Source: Paramacrobiotus richtersi (Eukaryota > Tardigrada > Eutardigrada > Parachela > Macrobiotidae). Taken from it: 31,623 nucleotides of DNA. Under the pieces are notes generated by a model. It searched no databases and had not been told where the DNA came from. It saw only the letters and a list, made by a program, of their open reading frames with translations. The translations under genes were made by a program, and so were the position numbers. The stretch is taken from assembly GCA_034698045.1 (NCBI GenBank), contig JAQGAU010000299.1:1-31623 (forward strand), read 5' to 3'. Numbering within the stretch: position 1 is the stretch's first letter; the number at the start of each line of letters is the position of its first letter. This document shows, in pieces, positions 1 to 9,594 of this stretch.

Positions 1-365
1 AACTTGTAAAACCGTAAAACTCTTTCTAAAAAAATCACTGGCAATCCGCATATATTTATTAAGAAAACTTGTAAAACCGTAAAACTCTTTCTAAAAAAAT
101 CACTGGCAATCCGTATATATTTATTAAGAAAACTTGTAAAACCGTAAAACTCTTTCTAAAAAAATCACTGGCAATCCGCATATATTTATTAAGAAAACTT
201 GTAAAACTGCAAAACTCCTTCTCAAAAAATCACTGGCAATTCGTATATATTTATTAAAAAAACTTGTAAAACCGTAAAACTCCTTCTCAAAAAATCACTG
301 GCAATCCGTATATATTTATTAAAAATACTTGTAAAACCGTAAAACTCGTTCCTAAAAAATCACTC
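1..365. repeat. 65-bp tandem repeat array, about 5.6 copies, cut by the left edge
   Basis: Copies start at 1, 66, 131, 196, 261 and 326, an exact 65-bp period with few substitutions. Each contains the core CTTGTAAAACCGTAAAAC, an A-rich stretch, ATCACTGGCAATCCG and TATATTTATTAA. The fourth to sixth copies carry most of the changes, and the sixth breaks off near 365. The array probably continues to the left of the window. No coding potential is visible. The near-identity of the first three copies points to recent amplification. Confidence 0.97.
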
Positions 366-392
366 TTGATTCTGCTGCATTCTATTTATTTT

Positions 393-455
393 ACAAGTTT
401 TACAAGTTTTACAAGTTTTACAAGTTTTATAGGTTTTATTGGTTTTATTGGGTTT
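393..455. repeat. 9-bp tandem repeat (ACAAGTTTT), about 7 copies
   Basis: Four perfect ACAAGTTTT units (393-428) are followed by the variants ATAGGTTTT, ATTGGTTTT and ATTGGGTTT. The unit is the reverse complement of AAAACTTGT, which forms the junction of each 65-bp repeat immediately to the left, so the two arrays may share an origin on opposite strands. Confidence 0.9.
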
Positions 456-717
456 ATATTTAATAATTAATAATTAGCTTATATAAGTTACCGTTTACTT
501 TGTTTAAAAAGTGGTTTTATAAGTTTTATCGGTTTTCCGGTTTCTGTCCCATTTCTCGTCTACAGTGCTGACGAAAGCTGACCGCATTACTTGTAATTTT
601 ACTACGAATTTATCCCGATACCGATCGAGATCAGGTAGAAAACAATGCGGACATTTCCGGCAGTGTAAACATTATATTACTATGTTCCTGACTGTTCCAT
701 GCATAAGGAACGTATAG

Positions 718-815
718 AAAACCGTAGTGCGATGGTTATCATGCAGACGAAAAATCGGTTAGAAGCTACCAGACAAGTTAAGAGATTTTGATGGGGAAAA
801 TGGGGTTTTATTTTT
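718..815 (+). other. Pol III-like small-RNA module, class 1 (copy 1)
   Basis: An A-box-like TAGTGCGATGG starts at 725. A B-box-like GGTTAGAAGC has its TTAGAA core at 759, and a T5 run lies at 811-815. The same order and similar spacing occur in four other class 1 copies (2004, 12894, 15799, 18987). The B box deviates from consensus here. This is sequence architecture only and could be a decayed tRNA-derived SINE head. Confidence 0.3.
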
Positions 816-879
816 CTCTAAAAGGTATTTTAACTTCTATTTATACAGGAGTCTTTACATAAAGACCGCGAGACATGCG

Positions 880-1000
880 CCGAAGCCGCTCGCTAGTAAT
901 TAAGAGAACAATGACATTGTTTACTCTGTATACTCTAGATATACTCTAGATATAGAAACAATGCACTATTGTTCTCTTAATTACTAGCGAGTGGCTTCCT
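880..1000. mobile_element. MITE-like element with long terminal inverted repeats
   Basis: Left arm 882-922 and right arm 955-998 are nearly perfect reverse complements (both read GAAGCCRCTCGCTAGTAATT inward), with a short loop holding two TACTCTAGATA repeats. The element is flanked by ATGCG at 875-879 and 1001-1005, a candidate 5-bp target-site duplication. The paralogous composite repeat near 15933-15960 reads CATACGCATTAGCG without the insert and so behaves as an empty site. It carries no coding capacity and the superfamily is not identified. Confidence 0.8.
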
Positions 1001-1058
1001 ATGCGTATTAGCGACGATCCATCATTAATGATTCATTTATTCGGGAATTCGACTTAAC

Positions 1059-1101
1059 AAGGCCATGGTGCATATTAATACTGCACCATGACAAGGCCAT
1101 G
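1059..1101. repeat. Short hairpin plus direct repeat
   Basis: CATGGTGCA (1064-1072) and TGCACCATG (1082-1090) form a 9-bp stem around a 9-base loop. AAGGCCATG also occurs directly repeated at 1059 and 1093. The pair sits in a module of the composite repeat and may be a local duplication. Confidence 0.6.
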
Positions 1102-1336
1102 ATGTACGTTAATTGTTATTATGGAGGTACTAAGAAGCGTACTGCAGATGTCAACAATAAAGATAATTTTGCGTATTTTTTTGTAGTATTATGTAGGTAC
1201 AATGCTTGAGCGATAAACAAAGGAAGCGTTTCGACATAGAATAATTTTAGAGGTAAGCATAAGGAAGCAGTGTATTATTATTATTATGTATTATTGTTAT
1301 CACAACGCTAGAGAAAAACCTAGTGCATGCATTATT

Positions 1337-1410
1337 GTAGTGTACGTAGCGGCTCTGTGGCGTGGCCTATCAAGATGTATGTATCTTCGTAAACTAGCGT
1401 TCGAACGCTA
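1337..1410 (+). other. Pol III-like head, class 2 (copy A1)
   Basis: A motif TACGTAGCGGC near 1343 is followed by the palindromic GCGTTCGAACGC, with its TTCGAA core at 1400, about 57 bp downstream. The equivalent pairing is seen at 13612 and 13681. It may represent A and B boxes of a tRNA-like promoter. No clear T-run terminator follows at the class distance. Confidence 0.25.
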
Positions 1411-1659
1411 ATTAAATACAACAGATTTTTGGAAAGATTTTTACTAAATTTTTTTTTATCTCCTGAAGATGTTTCAATTTGATTTTCGAATTCTTCTGTT
1501 ATTATTTTGTAGCTGTTTCATTATGATGCTGCTGATCCATTACCATCACTATTAACACTTTCTTCGCTTTTTACCGAAAGATTTTTTTTACACGATTATA
1601 TCTTGGTTTTTTAAACAATGGAAGTGTTGTGCTGCGAAATTTGGGTATCAGCGGCGATG

Positions 1660-2330
1660 TTTGGACTTTATGTCTCTACTTGTAATTTTACAATTTACCC
1701 CACAACCGGCTAAGATTAGTGTCTGAGGTAAAAATTAATGCGATCATTTCCGGCGTTGGAAACACGTACTTCGCTGCAGGAGGATCCGCTTGACCATTAA
1801 AATAGGCACATTGTCCATCCACTGAATTTCTCGCGAGTGGTGCTCATCGTTGTACAACAGGAGGGTCTTCATGCAATATTGCATGACTATTAATAGTTGG
1901 TGACGGGATTACCCGAAAGGCTTAAATGGCGTTCGTTGGGCTTACGGCTGGAAATGGCATGTAAGCATCGCTGACTGCTCCATAATGAACGTATTGAAAT
2001 CCGTAGTGCGATGGCTGTTCGCGTTTGTCGAAATCGGTTAGTTTGAAGCTATTAAGCAAGTGAATAGATTTTGAAAGGAAAAACAGTGGTTTTACTTTTT
2101 CTTTTGAACAGGAATGTCGCTTTTTATTTAGATAGCACTCTTTATATATTAAGACTAAAACACGCGCATAAGCGACGATTCGTCGTTAATCAATAAATTA
2201 TTCGGAAAACTGATTTAACAATAATATATTATTATTATGGAGGTAGCAAGCGTGCTATATATGTCAACAATAAAGATATTTCAGCGTATTATTATGTGGT
2301 ATTATCGCTATTATGTACAAGCGGCTGACT
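1660..2330 (+). repeat. Composite repeat, copy A2 (partial)
   Basis: The copy includes the AATGCGATCATTTCC module (1735-1760), the AGGGTCTTCATG ... GTGACGGGATTA module (1860-1915, matching 12728-12770), a class 1 module (1995-2100), and the GTCAACAATAAAGATAT module (2255-2310, matching 16070-16110). Module order is the same as in copies B, C and D. It lies about 1.2 kb downstream of copy A1 in the same orientation. Confidence 0.8.
1995..2100 (+). other. Pol III-like small-RNA module, class 1 (copy 2)
   Basis: The A-box-like TAGTGCGATGG starts at 2004, a TTTGAAGC B-like core lies at 2042, and a T5 run at 2096-2100. The spacing (38 and 92 bp from the A box) agrees with the other class 1 copies. 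Confidence 0.3.
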
Positions 2331-4880
2331 CGCCTTCGCCTTCATTGAGTGCGTACGAACTGAAAACGGAATGTAGAAATTCAATGAAGAATTTTAATAG
2401 TATTTCACCTAAAGGAAAAAGTACACAGATATCGGCAGCCGCAATAACGCTCTTGGTTCACTCGAAGATTGTCAGTACATAATAGCCAAACGGGCTTCCG
2501 CCTGGGTACTACTTTGGTTTTTGTGAAAATTTCATGTTGTAAAATTCATGGTAAGAAATAGAAAGTCTCTCGGATAAGGTCCGAAAGAGAGGAATCATGG
2601 CCCTGTTTCGAAAAACCTCGTAGTAGTATACAAATTAACTATTTACTTTCCTGGGATTTCTCTGTAGAACTAATATATAGAACTACTTTGTAATTTAGAC
2701 TGCCCGGCGCAAAAAACTACGTCTATGACTTCGACGTTCGAGCATGCCTTCAGCATTTGTAGAACTTTGGGATAAATGTGACTGGCGTGGGAGAGTAGCT
2801 AGTTACTATCGCGGATGGGCAGCTGGAAAGCTAGTATCTGCGCGCATAATTGGCAGCAGACTACAAATAGTTGGAATTCATGTATGCAAGATCCTTCGTT
2901 GCTGGTTTCTTGGTAAACCTGAATTCGTTGCGAAATTTTTTAAAAATGCGTTCAAAATATATTTCAGACTCTACAGACTCTGTACTTACGTTATTAAACG
3001 CTATTCTTCCAAACGCTTTCAGACGTTATTAAATATTTAGCGTAAATATTTCGCAACCATATATATGTTAATATATATATAAACATGTAATATATGCAGA
3101 TGCATACGGAAATCAAGCCAGTATGCATAATTTTCTAGTTGGATAACCGGCTTCACAATGCGGTATCGTAATAATAATTATACTGACGCCGGAAGATTGC
3201 AACTAACTATACTAATTGCAACTAAATATAGGAACTTTTCATGGCTTGTTCTTTTGCATGCATTTGAAGCATTTAGCACTGGCTAAGTAATGCATGCGAC
3301 AGTTGTGATACAAAACTGCATATTGAATGAACTGCACACTGTCTCCACAGTAGGATGGGATGGAGGTGATATTTTCGGCAGTCCCGCCGAACATTACTCA
3401 AACTCTCTTCAGACACCACTGTTTACTTTTTAAAAACTGGAACACAAATTCGCTTTATTTTTTTTAAACACGGACTGAAAATACGCTGTTGCACGCCAAG
3501 GTAAGGTTATCTCATTACGCCTGTATGCATCATCTTTTTGCGGCTCGTCCGCTGCCCATTGGCGGCGGGCGCCCCGCGCCGCCGCCAAAGCTCGCGACTC
3601 GAACAGACCAACTCGATAGCGTTTAAAAACACCTACAGAACAGAAATTTTAGAATATTGTAACTGGCTGTGTTTCTTCCGAACGCTATCGATCACATAAA
3701 TATTTCTACATGATGCTGCATGGGAGTTGTTTTTCTGTTTTTCATGTTTATTTTGACTTTTAATTTTACATACTCTCTCTTATTCATACTTTATTGTCTC
3801 CAATGCACAGCTATTTATACGAAAAAAATGAACTGGAAAAAACTGCCATTTTTCAGTTTAAAAATGGAAATAGGCGACCTGTGCCTGGGTCTGACATGAC
3901 CTAAACTGCAAGGTGCTAGGTGACTAAGTAACTTATTTAAATTTTGATAGCAGAAAATATTACCACTATTGTTGACTTATGGCCTTAGGAAAGGTTCGCG
4001 GCATTCGAAATTTAAATCAGTTACATTTCCAATAACGAATTCAGGAAAAATCCTGGAGCAGAGGCAACCGCCCGGACGCAGAACTTACTGCAACAAATTT
4101 ATTCTAATAAAGTGAGTGGTAGCAAACGCAGCCCTGGAAAATTTAGAACCAAAGCTAACTCTCGCCAAAGCCGCGCCAGATAAATTTTGGATCACGGTTA
4201 AAAATTCAGAATTTGGCGAAAAATGCAAAAACCGCAGCCACGAACTGAAAACATATCAAGGGTATAAAATTAGAATAAGAGTTCGGTCATGAATGTATAC
4301 TAAAAAAAACAGGAATAAGAATACCGACTAAAATAAATCAGTACAGAATCAGTAGCAACGAATATCAACCAAGAAAAACACGAAAACTAATTAAAAACAT
4401 TATGAACTAAGCTAGCACTCAGAATAAACGAAGCACAAAGAAATACGAGACATCAAAAATCACGAAATGATGATGACTGGGAACAACAATTATTTGTGTT
4501 ACTTCTACGGGTGCAGTGAGTATGCAAACTTGAGTGCGCGAGCAGGATAATAATAGCCTCCTGGCTGGCCAACGGCTACAGGCGCGGGCGTCTGCCAGTA
4601 AGGGTAATTCCAACATCAGTGCACCAGTGAGCGCCATTTCCAGTAAGGATTTCCCAATGGAATCAGATCAGTCAGCCCATACATCTCTCAAAACCCATAC
4701 CATTCGCTTAACACACAGCCCAGACCCACAGATTTCACCCACCGTGCTCAAGTCGTTACCATTGCCTTTTTTGAGATTTACACAGGTAGTTTTAAAAAAC
4801 TTGCAACGGTGGTTCCCACCTTCTTCGATCCCTCTTTCTACTGAAACTTAAAACAGTCTAATCGGACTATTGGTTCTCGA
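2331..4880. other. Non-repeated island without a recognisable gene
   Basis: I see no family-level protein similarity here. The two longest open frames are 2744-3040 (+, 98 residues, basic, no motif) and 4534-4851 (+, 105 residues, rich in Ser, Thr and Pro). Neither has a recognisable domain, and neither is long enough to exceed chance in this composition. The stretch also holds AT-rich runs near 3055-3090 and one very GC-rich hairpin at 3559-3588. Confidence 0.5.
3559..3588. other. GC-rich hairpin
   Basis: TTGGCGGCG and CGCCGCCAA flank a GC core, making a 30-base near-palindrome with a potential stem of 10 or more pairs. It stands in a 55-base GC-rich block inside strongly AT-rich DNA. It could be a small insertion or a structured regulatory site. 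No function is evident. Confidence 0.6.
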
Positions 4881-5268
4881 GTCTATTAAGGATAACCGTT
4901 CCAATTTTTTGCTATATATATTGGGAGGATGTACGAGAGCGATAAATGAAGAAAGTGTTTTGACAGCAAATGTTTCGATAGCACAACTTCTAACATAAGA
5001 AAGCAGCATTATTATCCTTTACTTAATTCCAATAAATAAAGAGAAATTAGACAATATATTATTTCTTTGCAGGTACAGTGGATTTGAGTCGAATTCGCTT
5101 ATGCACGACAGCCTTAATCTAAAATAACCTTCAGGGCAACATACTTTCAACAACATAATTATTATACCTAAATGAGAATGGGGAAATAATTAAAATAAAA
5201 AGCGGTAATTTTGTAATGGGAAAGAGACTGACGAATGCCGTATATCAGAAATATCACAATCGTGGAGA

Positions 5269-5396
5269 AATAGCGTAGTGTAGCGGCTTTATGCCTTTGA
5301 CTCTCGTCAGTCATCGCAATGTGCGTTAAAACGCTGATTAAGAAATTTCTTAAATCTGAAGAATGCTTTAAACGTTAATTTTCGTGGATATTTTTT
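5269..5396 (+). other. Pol III-like module, class 2 (copy A3)
   Basis: TAGTGTAGCGGCTTTATG starts at 5276, a degraded B-like GCGTTAAAACGC has its core at 5326, and a T6 run lies at 5391-5396. The homologous copies are at 13612 and 16290. The B core is intact (GTTCGAAC) in the copy at 13681. Confidence 0.25.
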
Positions 5397-5515
5397 GCCG
5401 ATATTTCACTTCCTAGGAAATTCAGTTTCGGTGATGAGGGCGAACGGTTATCGTAAATGTTGCGCTTATGTTCGCAATCTTTCCGGCTCAATAGCTTATG
5501 CATGTACGTGAGCTG

Positions 5516-5612
5516 GAAAACGTAGTGCAGTGGCACGAGATCGGCCCGTTCTTTCTCTTTCAGTGTTTTCGATGTCACATTATTATAAGGATGGGAAATT
5601 TCGAATATTTTT
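5516..5612 (+). other. Pol III-like module, class 3 (copy A3)
   Basis: The A-box-like TAGTGCAGTGG begins at 5523, the B-box-like TTTTCGATGTC has its TTCGAT at 5568, and T5 is at 5608-5612. The distance of 45 bp between boxes equals that of ordinary tRNA genes, and the 85 bp to the T run would give a transcript of about 90 nt. Copies at 13868 and 16543 share the design. Confidence 0.35.
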
Positions 5613-5820
5613 ATGCAGATTTCAAATCATTAAAACACAAACATCAATAAAAACAAACAAAAGACGAATAAAAACACTAAATGAAATAGATGAAAAAATC
5701 AAAAAAATAATCCAATAAAACAATAAAAGTCGGACATTATGGGATTTGCTAGCTGTGTTTTGACTGGAAGCTACTGGAGTACGTTGAAGTGGGCGAACTC
5801 TGTCAATGAGAATAATCAGA

Positions 5821-5952
5821 AGAAAAACATGTACTTCTACATCAATATGTATGTACTGCATGCATGTTTATAATTACGTGCATTCGCAATTTGCCTCAGC
5901 TGTCATCGAAATTGTCGCTCAGCTCGCACTGAAGCCACTGTACTACCATTAT
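5821..5952 (-). other. Pol III-like module, minus-strand class (copy A3)
   Basis: Read on the minus strand, GGTAGTACAGTGGCTTC occupies 5932-5948 and a T5 run follows near 5822-5827, roughly 120 bp away. Equivalent minus-strand motifs close copies C (16921-16941), D (19879-19897) and E (20505-20521), so the motif is a fixed part of the composite repeat. Confidence 0.25.
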
Positions 5953-6100
5953 CGTGTAACGCTGATTGTGAGTAATACCGTGCATTCGTTAAAATGTGCA
6001 ATAAAACGCTGCAGATGTGCATTCTTTGTACTCGGGGAATAAACGGTGGCCTGTAATTATCATTTTCCACGTTGTTAATTTGTCAGGAGTACTGGCATTC

Positions 6101-7288
6101 GTATGCTGGCAATTGCGCGGGAAAAATTTGCCTTGCGAATCGCGGCATGATATGACGCTTAATTCCTGTTGATAACAAGAAGCGAGGAGGAGAGACCACG
6201 GCAAAATTAATGATCCTTCATGGATCATTGTCCTACAGCAGGAAAAAATGCGCTAATGGGAGTGGGACCATTAACGTTATTGACCATGAAATGGACGTTG
6301 TTTGGTCGGCGCGGCCGTAGCTGGAAGAGTGTGCCTGTAACGGAAGATATACCACACGATCGTAATAGTGATCGATGGCCAGCAGAAAGTAGTGTTTTCC
6401 GGCCGCGGCAGCCACAACATGGTCATGGTCAGCAGTACAAGATTTTTTATTTGAATCTTTCACTCATGCAGTTAGAGTGCGCAAAGAATTTTTTCCGGTT
6501 TCTGTGCTTTGAGTCTGAACTACGGCCGGCAGCCTTTCGAGGCTCAGGAAGGAGATACTGTGCACTTTGGTTAGTTTCGCGCTGCTGGTTACATTATAAT
6601 CACCCTTTCTGTCGTTTTCCTGGTTTCTTTCTTTTGAATTTCCTAATTATCCAAAACCGTGCTAACCCTTTGTTTTAATTATTACAAGCACAGCACTTCT
6701 GTTAACAAAACGCCACATCCTGTCATGTTCTTTATTGGAAAATCGCATACTTGCAAGGAGTAGTATAGTATTTGGCTATCTGCTGACGAAGAAAATTAGC
6801 TTATTTCTTTCCCAAGGAGAAATTACTCTAGTTTCAACAAGCTTTCTGAGTGGTCTGCTTCGTCATGTACCGCTCGTGCTGTTGTTTGTGTATAATTCAT
6901 GATAAACATCCCAGATACCTGAAACCATCAATTTTGTCATACGAATAATTGGCTCAAGCTACCTAGAGGAATTTCCGGCGTTTCCTTCTCTCCACATGCT
7001 TGTGCGCCGCAGTTCCCGGAACTGAGCAGTTTATATGACTCGTGATGACAAACACTCGTCAGCATATAATATTTACATACGAAAAAGACACCCGATATTT
7101 TAATCAAATGAACCAAATTAAGGGAGATTCCTTCAGCCACAAGGCGCCTTTTGGTGCGAACACGTGCAGCTCGTGTGTATGCAAGAGCTTCCTTGATCAC
7201 TTAAATCACAATGAAACACCACCGTGTGCTTAAAATCACACGTAGGGGTCAGTTTCCCATTTTGCAATGCTGGAAACAAAAACTCACA
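6101..7288. other. Non-repeated stretch upstream of the receptor exon
   Basis: The interval holds a GC-richer patch at 6290-6430 with open frames on both strands (plus 6220-6678; minus 6233-6463), none with a recognisable domain. The 26 codons open in frame ahead of the receptor start at 7289 are more likely 5' leader than protein. I see no convincing core promoter. Confidence 0.4.
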
Positions 7289-7716
7289 ATGTCGCTGAAT
7301 GTCTCCAGCTTGACAGCGACGGTCACCGCACCGGTCTGGGGATTCGGGCCCATCTACTCTACCATCATGTGTACCCTCACCGTACTAAGCAACGGTACGT
7401 ATACAGTTATGCTGGTGTTTCTGCAGAACCGCAACTTGCGTTCCAACGCTTTCTGCTGTTATCTGATGAACATCATGTTAGCCAACCTGTTCCACACTGT
7501 CGCCTTCAAACCACTGGAGATTGTCTTTCTGCTCCACCCAGGAACGGAACATAGTCCCACCTTCTGTGCGGTCTACATTGACGCCATCTACCTGGCCGAC
7601 GCCATGATGATGCAGTGTCTCGTCCTGATCACCAGTAACCGGGTCTGGGCGGTGACCTTCCCGTTGGCGTACCAAAACCGTCACTCACTGACTACGGCAG
7701 TCGTTCTGTGTGTTCG
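7289..7716 (+). CDS. Rhodopsin-like GPCR, first exon (TM1 to start of TM4), truncated
   Basis: This encodes the N-terminal half of a seven-helix G-protein-coupled receptor, a plasma-membrane sensor. I start at the ATG in CACAATGT (7289), giving a short outer tail with an N-glycosylation site (NVS). An upstream in-frame ATG at 7211 adds only a basic leader. TM1 holds the family's conserved Asn in LSNGTYTVMLVF. TM2 follows as CYLMNIMLANLF, where the usual LAxxD aspartate position reads Asn. TM3 begins with the conserved Cys (FCAVY) and ends in TSNRVWAVTFP, where DRY is replaced by NRV. TM4 starts at HSLTTAVVLC. The exon probably ends at 7716 with a GTATAC donor. No frame encoding TM5-TM7 is found downstream. 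A weak acceptor at 7784 would lead to only 33 residues and a stop. It is either a first exon with distant partners or a pseudogene. The family call is firm; ligand unknown. Confidence 0.75.
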
Positions 7717-9045
7717 GTATACGTATGGGCATATGTGTGCGCGGTACAAAGCGACAGATGTAATTGTGAAACTTTGCTCCAGGGCAGTCTTGATTCGCCA
7801 GTTGTCCCGCAAGTACATTTTGCTTCAAGACTTTCCGCACTGGACCCCTAGTATAACAAGGCAGAAGAGTTGTCGAGACTGTTGAACCGAAACTTACTTA
7901 AATAAAGCAACAATGGCCAGTGGTGTTTCCGATGTTCAAGTCCACATTGTTTAATGTAGATCTCGTAGTACATTGGCACACAGTTGCATGTTATCCATTT
8001 TTAAATCAACCGAATAACATAACAATAACAACAATAACGCATACTATATTATTTTCACGGATCTTTGGCAGAGCTTTTTTTAATTCCAGATGTGATCCCG
8101 GATGTTTTGCAATGGTGTAGGTCGTGTGTGTGTGTACAGATATGTATAGAACGATCTGTGCCAGTATCCTGTGTTCCCGAATCCCGACGGTTGATTTTGC
8201 AGCTTTTCTAAAATCCAACATTACTGTATTTGAATAAAAAAATGTTAACCAACAATTTCCGATTGTTTTGTTGCTTTCCCTCATAATGCAACATTGATTT
8301 AACATTTTGAGAAACAACACGAGTTCGGACCTACTGTAGTAGATGGTTGCGTTTCTTGTAGTTTCTCCTCCAGTTTCGGAAATAAGTCCATTTGCTATAT
8401 GCATTGTGGAGGTTATGCATGCTCAATGCACCACATGTTCACGCTTATCATATCTGACGTTGGTCGTAGTGTAGCGGCTTTCTTACGTGTCGTGACAGAT
8501 CCATACATTGGACTATTACCGATGAAATACTCCATAATATATACTAGGCACTGCAAGTAACCTTTCTGTTTTTTTGGCGTACTATACGGTACACTTGTAG
8601 TATGTATAACGTTGTACAAATACTGTCTTTCTTTTCTTACTTGTGAATTTTTTAAGGGGCGTGAAGTTTTCAAATCTGCGTATCTACGTACGCATCCACC
8701 GTGCATATTTCAGCTATACGGGAAGATCTAGAGTAACTTTTTCATCCTCACTCTTTTGTCACATTTCATAATGTTTCTTTCTTATAATTAATATCTATAG
8801 AATCTGAAGCCGAAATCGTCTGCTGCTAGTTACACGAATGGGTAACGGGTGTAAAGTGTCTTATTACTTGATCTACGAGGGCAGTGTCGAACTGGAGAAC
8901 GCGTGGATAATTCCACCAGGAAATTAAAGCTGCAATTCAAAATCATGGATATGAGAATTTTGCGAATATTTTCGAACCTTTGATAGCCCTGAGAGCCTGA
9001 ACTGGTCAGTTTGCCCGCTGTTTCTCTGTGCCTTTCTCGCACTCG
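7717..9045. other. Intron or intergenic DNA after the receptor exon
   Basis: No receptor exon can be seen here in either strand. At 8464-8481 there is an isolated CGTAGTGTAGCGGCTTTC motif identical to the class 2 heads but without a B box or T run at the usual distance. The segment 8161-8182 (CAGTATCCTGTGTTCCC) recurs at 23611-23627, suggesting a dispersed repeat fragment. Confidence 0.45.
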
Positions 9046-9594
9046 GCCATTTCGCCACGGGACATTTCGCCGCGGTATCTTCCGCTCCGAGACATCTCGC
9101 CGCTCGGTTCTTTTATGGATCGCGGCGAAATGTCGCGGGTGTTTCGCCGCTTGATAATTAATGTAAACCATGGAGCACTATTACTTTGTACAATACCGTA
9201 CTTTATTTGCCAAAACACTGCAACATTATCCGGGCTAATAGCGCTCAGCTATACAGTTATCGACAAATGTTAAAACAATCTAAAAAGTTTGCTACGATTA
9301 CGTACAATGTTTGGTTGTTGCTACAGTTGTTTATTTATACGGCAAATGTTCAGTAACAGTGGTCGCAAGAACAAATTCCAAAAACTGAAACTATTTTTTA
9401 TTGGGTTGTAGTAGATTCCAAAATAAATCGCTTAAAAAATCGGGTGCATGATACAGCACTCACTGTCCACTGTACAGTGCCAAAAAAACCCGAAAATATA
9501 TTGCGGCCAGTTGTCCCGGCGGCGGGGGCGAGTTCGGCGAAATGTCTGCGGCGAACTGTGGCGCGGCGAGAAGTCCGGCGGCGAAATGTCACGG
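9046..9594. mobile_element. MITE-like element with clustered GACATTTCGCCGC motifs
   Basis: The left end has the motif near 9047, at 9061 and at 9091 on the plus strand and inverted at 9121, then a partial copy at 9142. The right end has four copies on the minus strand (9533, 9549, 9563, 9578). GC-rich clusters in opposite orientation therefore bracket about 380 bp of AT-rich DNA. This is typical of non-autonomous DNA transposons with subterminal repeats. No transposase is present. Exact ends and target-site duplication are not resolved. Open frames rich in GEMSR or RDISP here are by-products of the motif. Confidence 0.6.

Larger units (their letters stand above)
551..1275 (+). repeat. Composite repeat, copy A1 (partial)
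   Basis: This is a degenerate copy of the dispersed composite unit. The segment around 610-670 (CGATCGAGATCAGGTAG, AATGCGGACATTTCC) matches 15070-15110 and 18670-18712. The segment at 718-840 matches 1995-2105, 12887-12990 and 18980-19085. The segment at 1110-1250 (GTCAACAATAAAGATA, then GATAAACAAAGGAAGCG) matches 2230-2310 and 16070-16150. A 121-bp inverted-repeat element interrupts the copy at 880-1000. No protein-coding frame is conserved between copies. Confidence 0.8.
4880..6100 (+). repeat. Composite repeat, copy A3 (right half of the unit)
   Basis: Modules in order: GCGATAAATGAAGAAAG (4940-5060, matching 13260-13400 and 19440-19570), class 2 head (5269), the CAGTTTCGGTGATGAGGGCG block (5423-5460, matching 13777-13810 and 16440-16465), class 3 head (5516), an AAAC-rich tract, and a minus-strand head (5932-5952) followed by GTGCATTCTTTGTAC (6017-6032, matching 16998-17012). 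Copies B and C repeat this layout. Confidence 0.85.

Noticed and set aside
1..365. CRISPR array
   Set aside because: The 65-bp units repeat in full with no unique spacers, and the context is eukaryotic.
5521..5612. A functional canonical tRNA gene
   Set aside because: A and B box-like cores and a T run are present, but I cannot pair a 7-bp acceptor stem or a convincing anticodon arm. The same holds for all other heads.
5989..6228. Conserved minus-strand protein shared with 16880-17083 (HRLFP..KECT)
   Set aside because: Similarity comes from the end module of the composite repeat at DNA level, and the frames diverge outside about 30 residues.
6233..6463. Minus-strand frame with LAIDHYYDRVVYLPL resembling a GPCR TM3 end
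   Set aside because: No flanking helices, cysteine or further receptor motifs; likely coincidence in a GC-rich patch open on both strands.
6220..6678. 152-codon plus-strand open frame
   Set aside because: No domain, mixed composition, and open frames on the opposite strand over the same DNA. Not supported as a gene.
7211..7288. Signal peptide or N-terminal extension of the receptor
   Set aside because: The 26 residues are basic and not hydrophobic. The start at 7289 gives the normal short glycosylated tail.
9006..9218. Arg- and Ser-rich repeat protein (GEMSR or RDISP repeats)
   Set aside because: The repeats are translations of the GACATTTCGCCGC motif cluster of a MITE-like element and appear in several frames.
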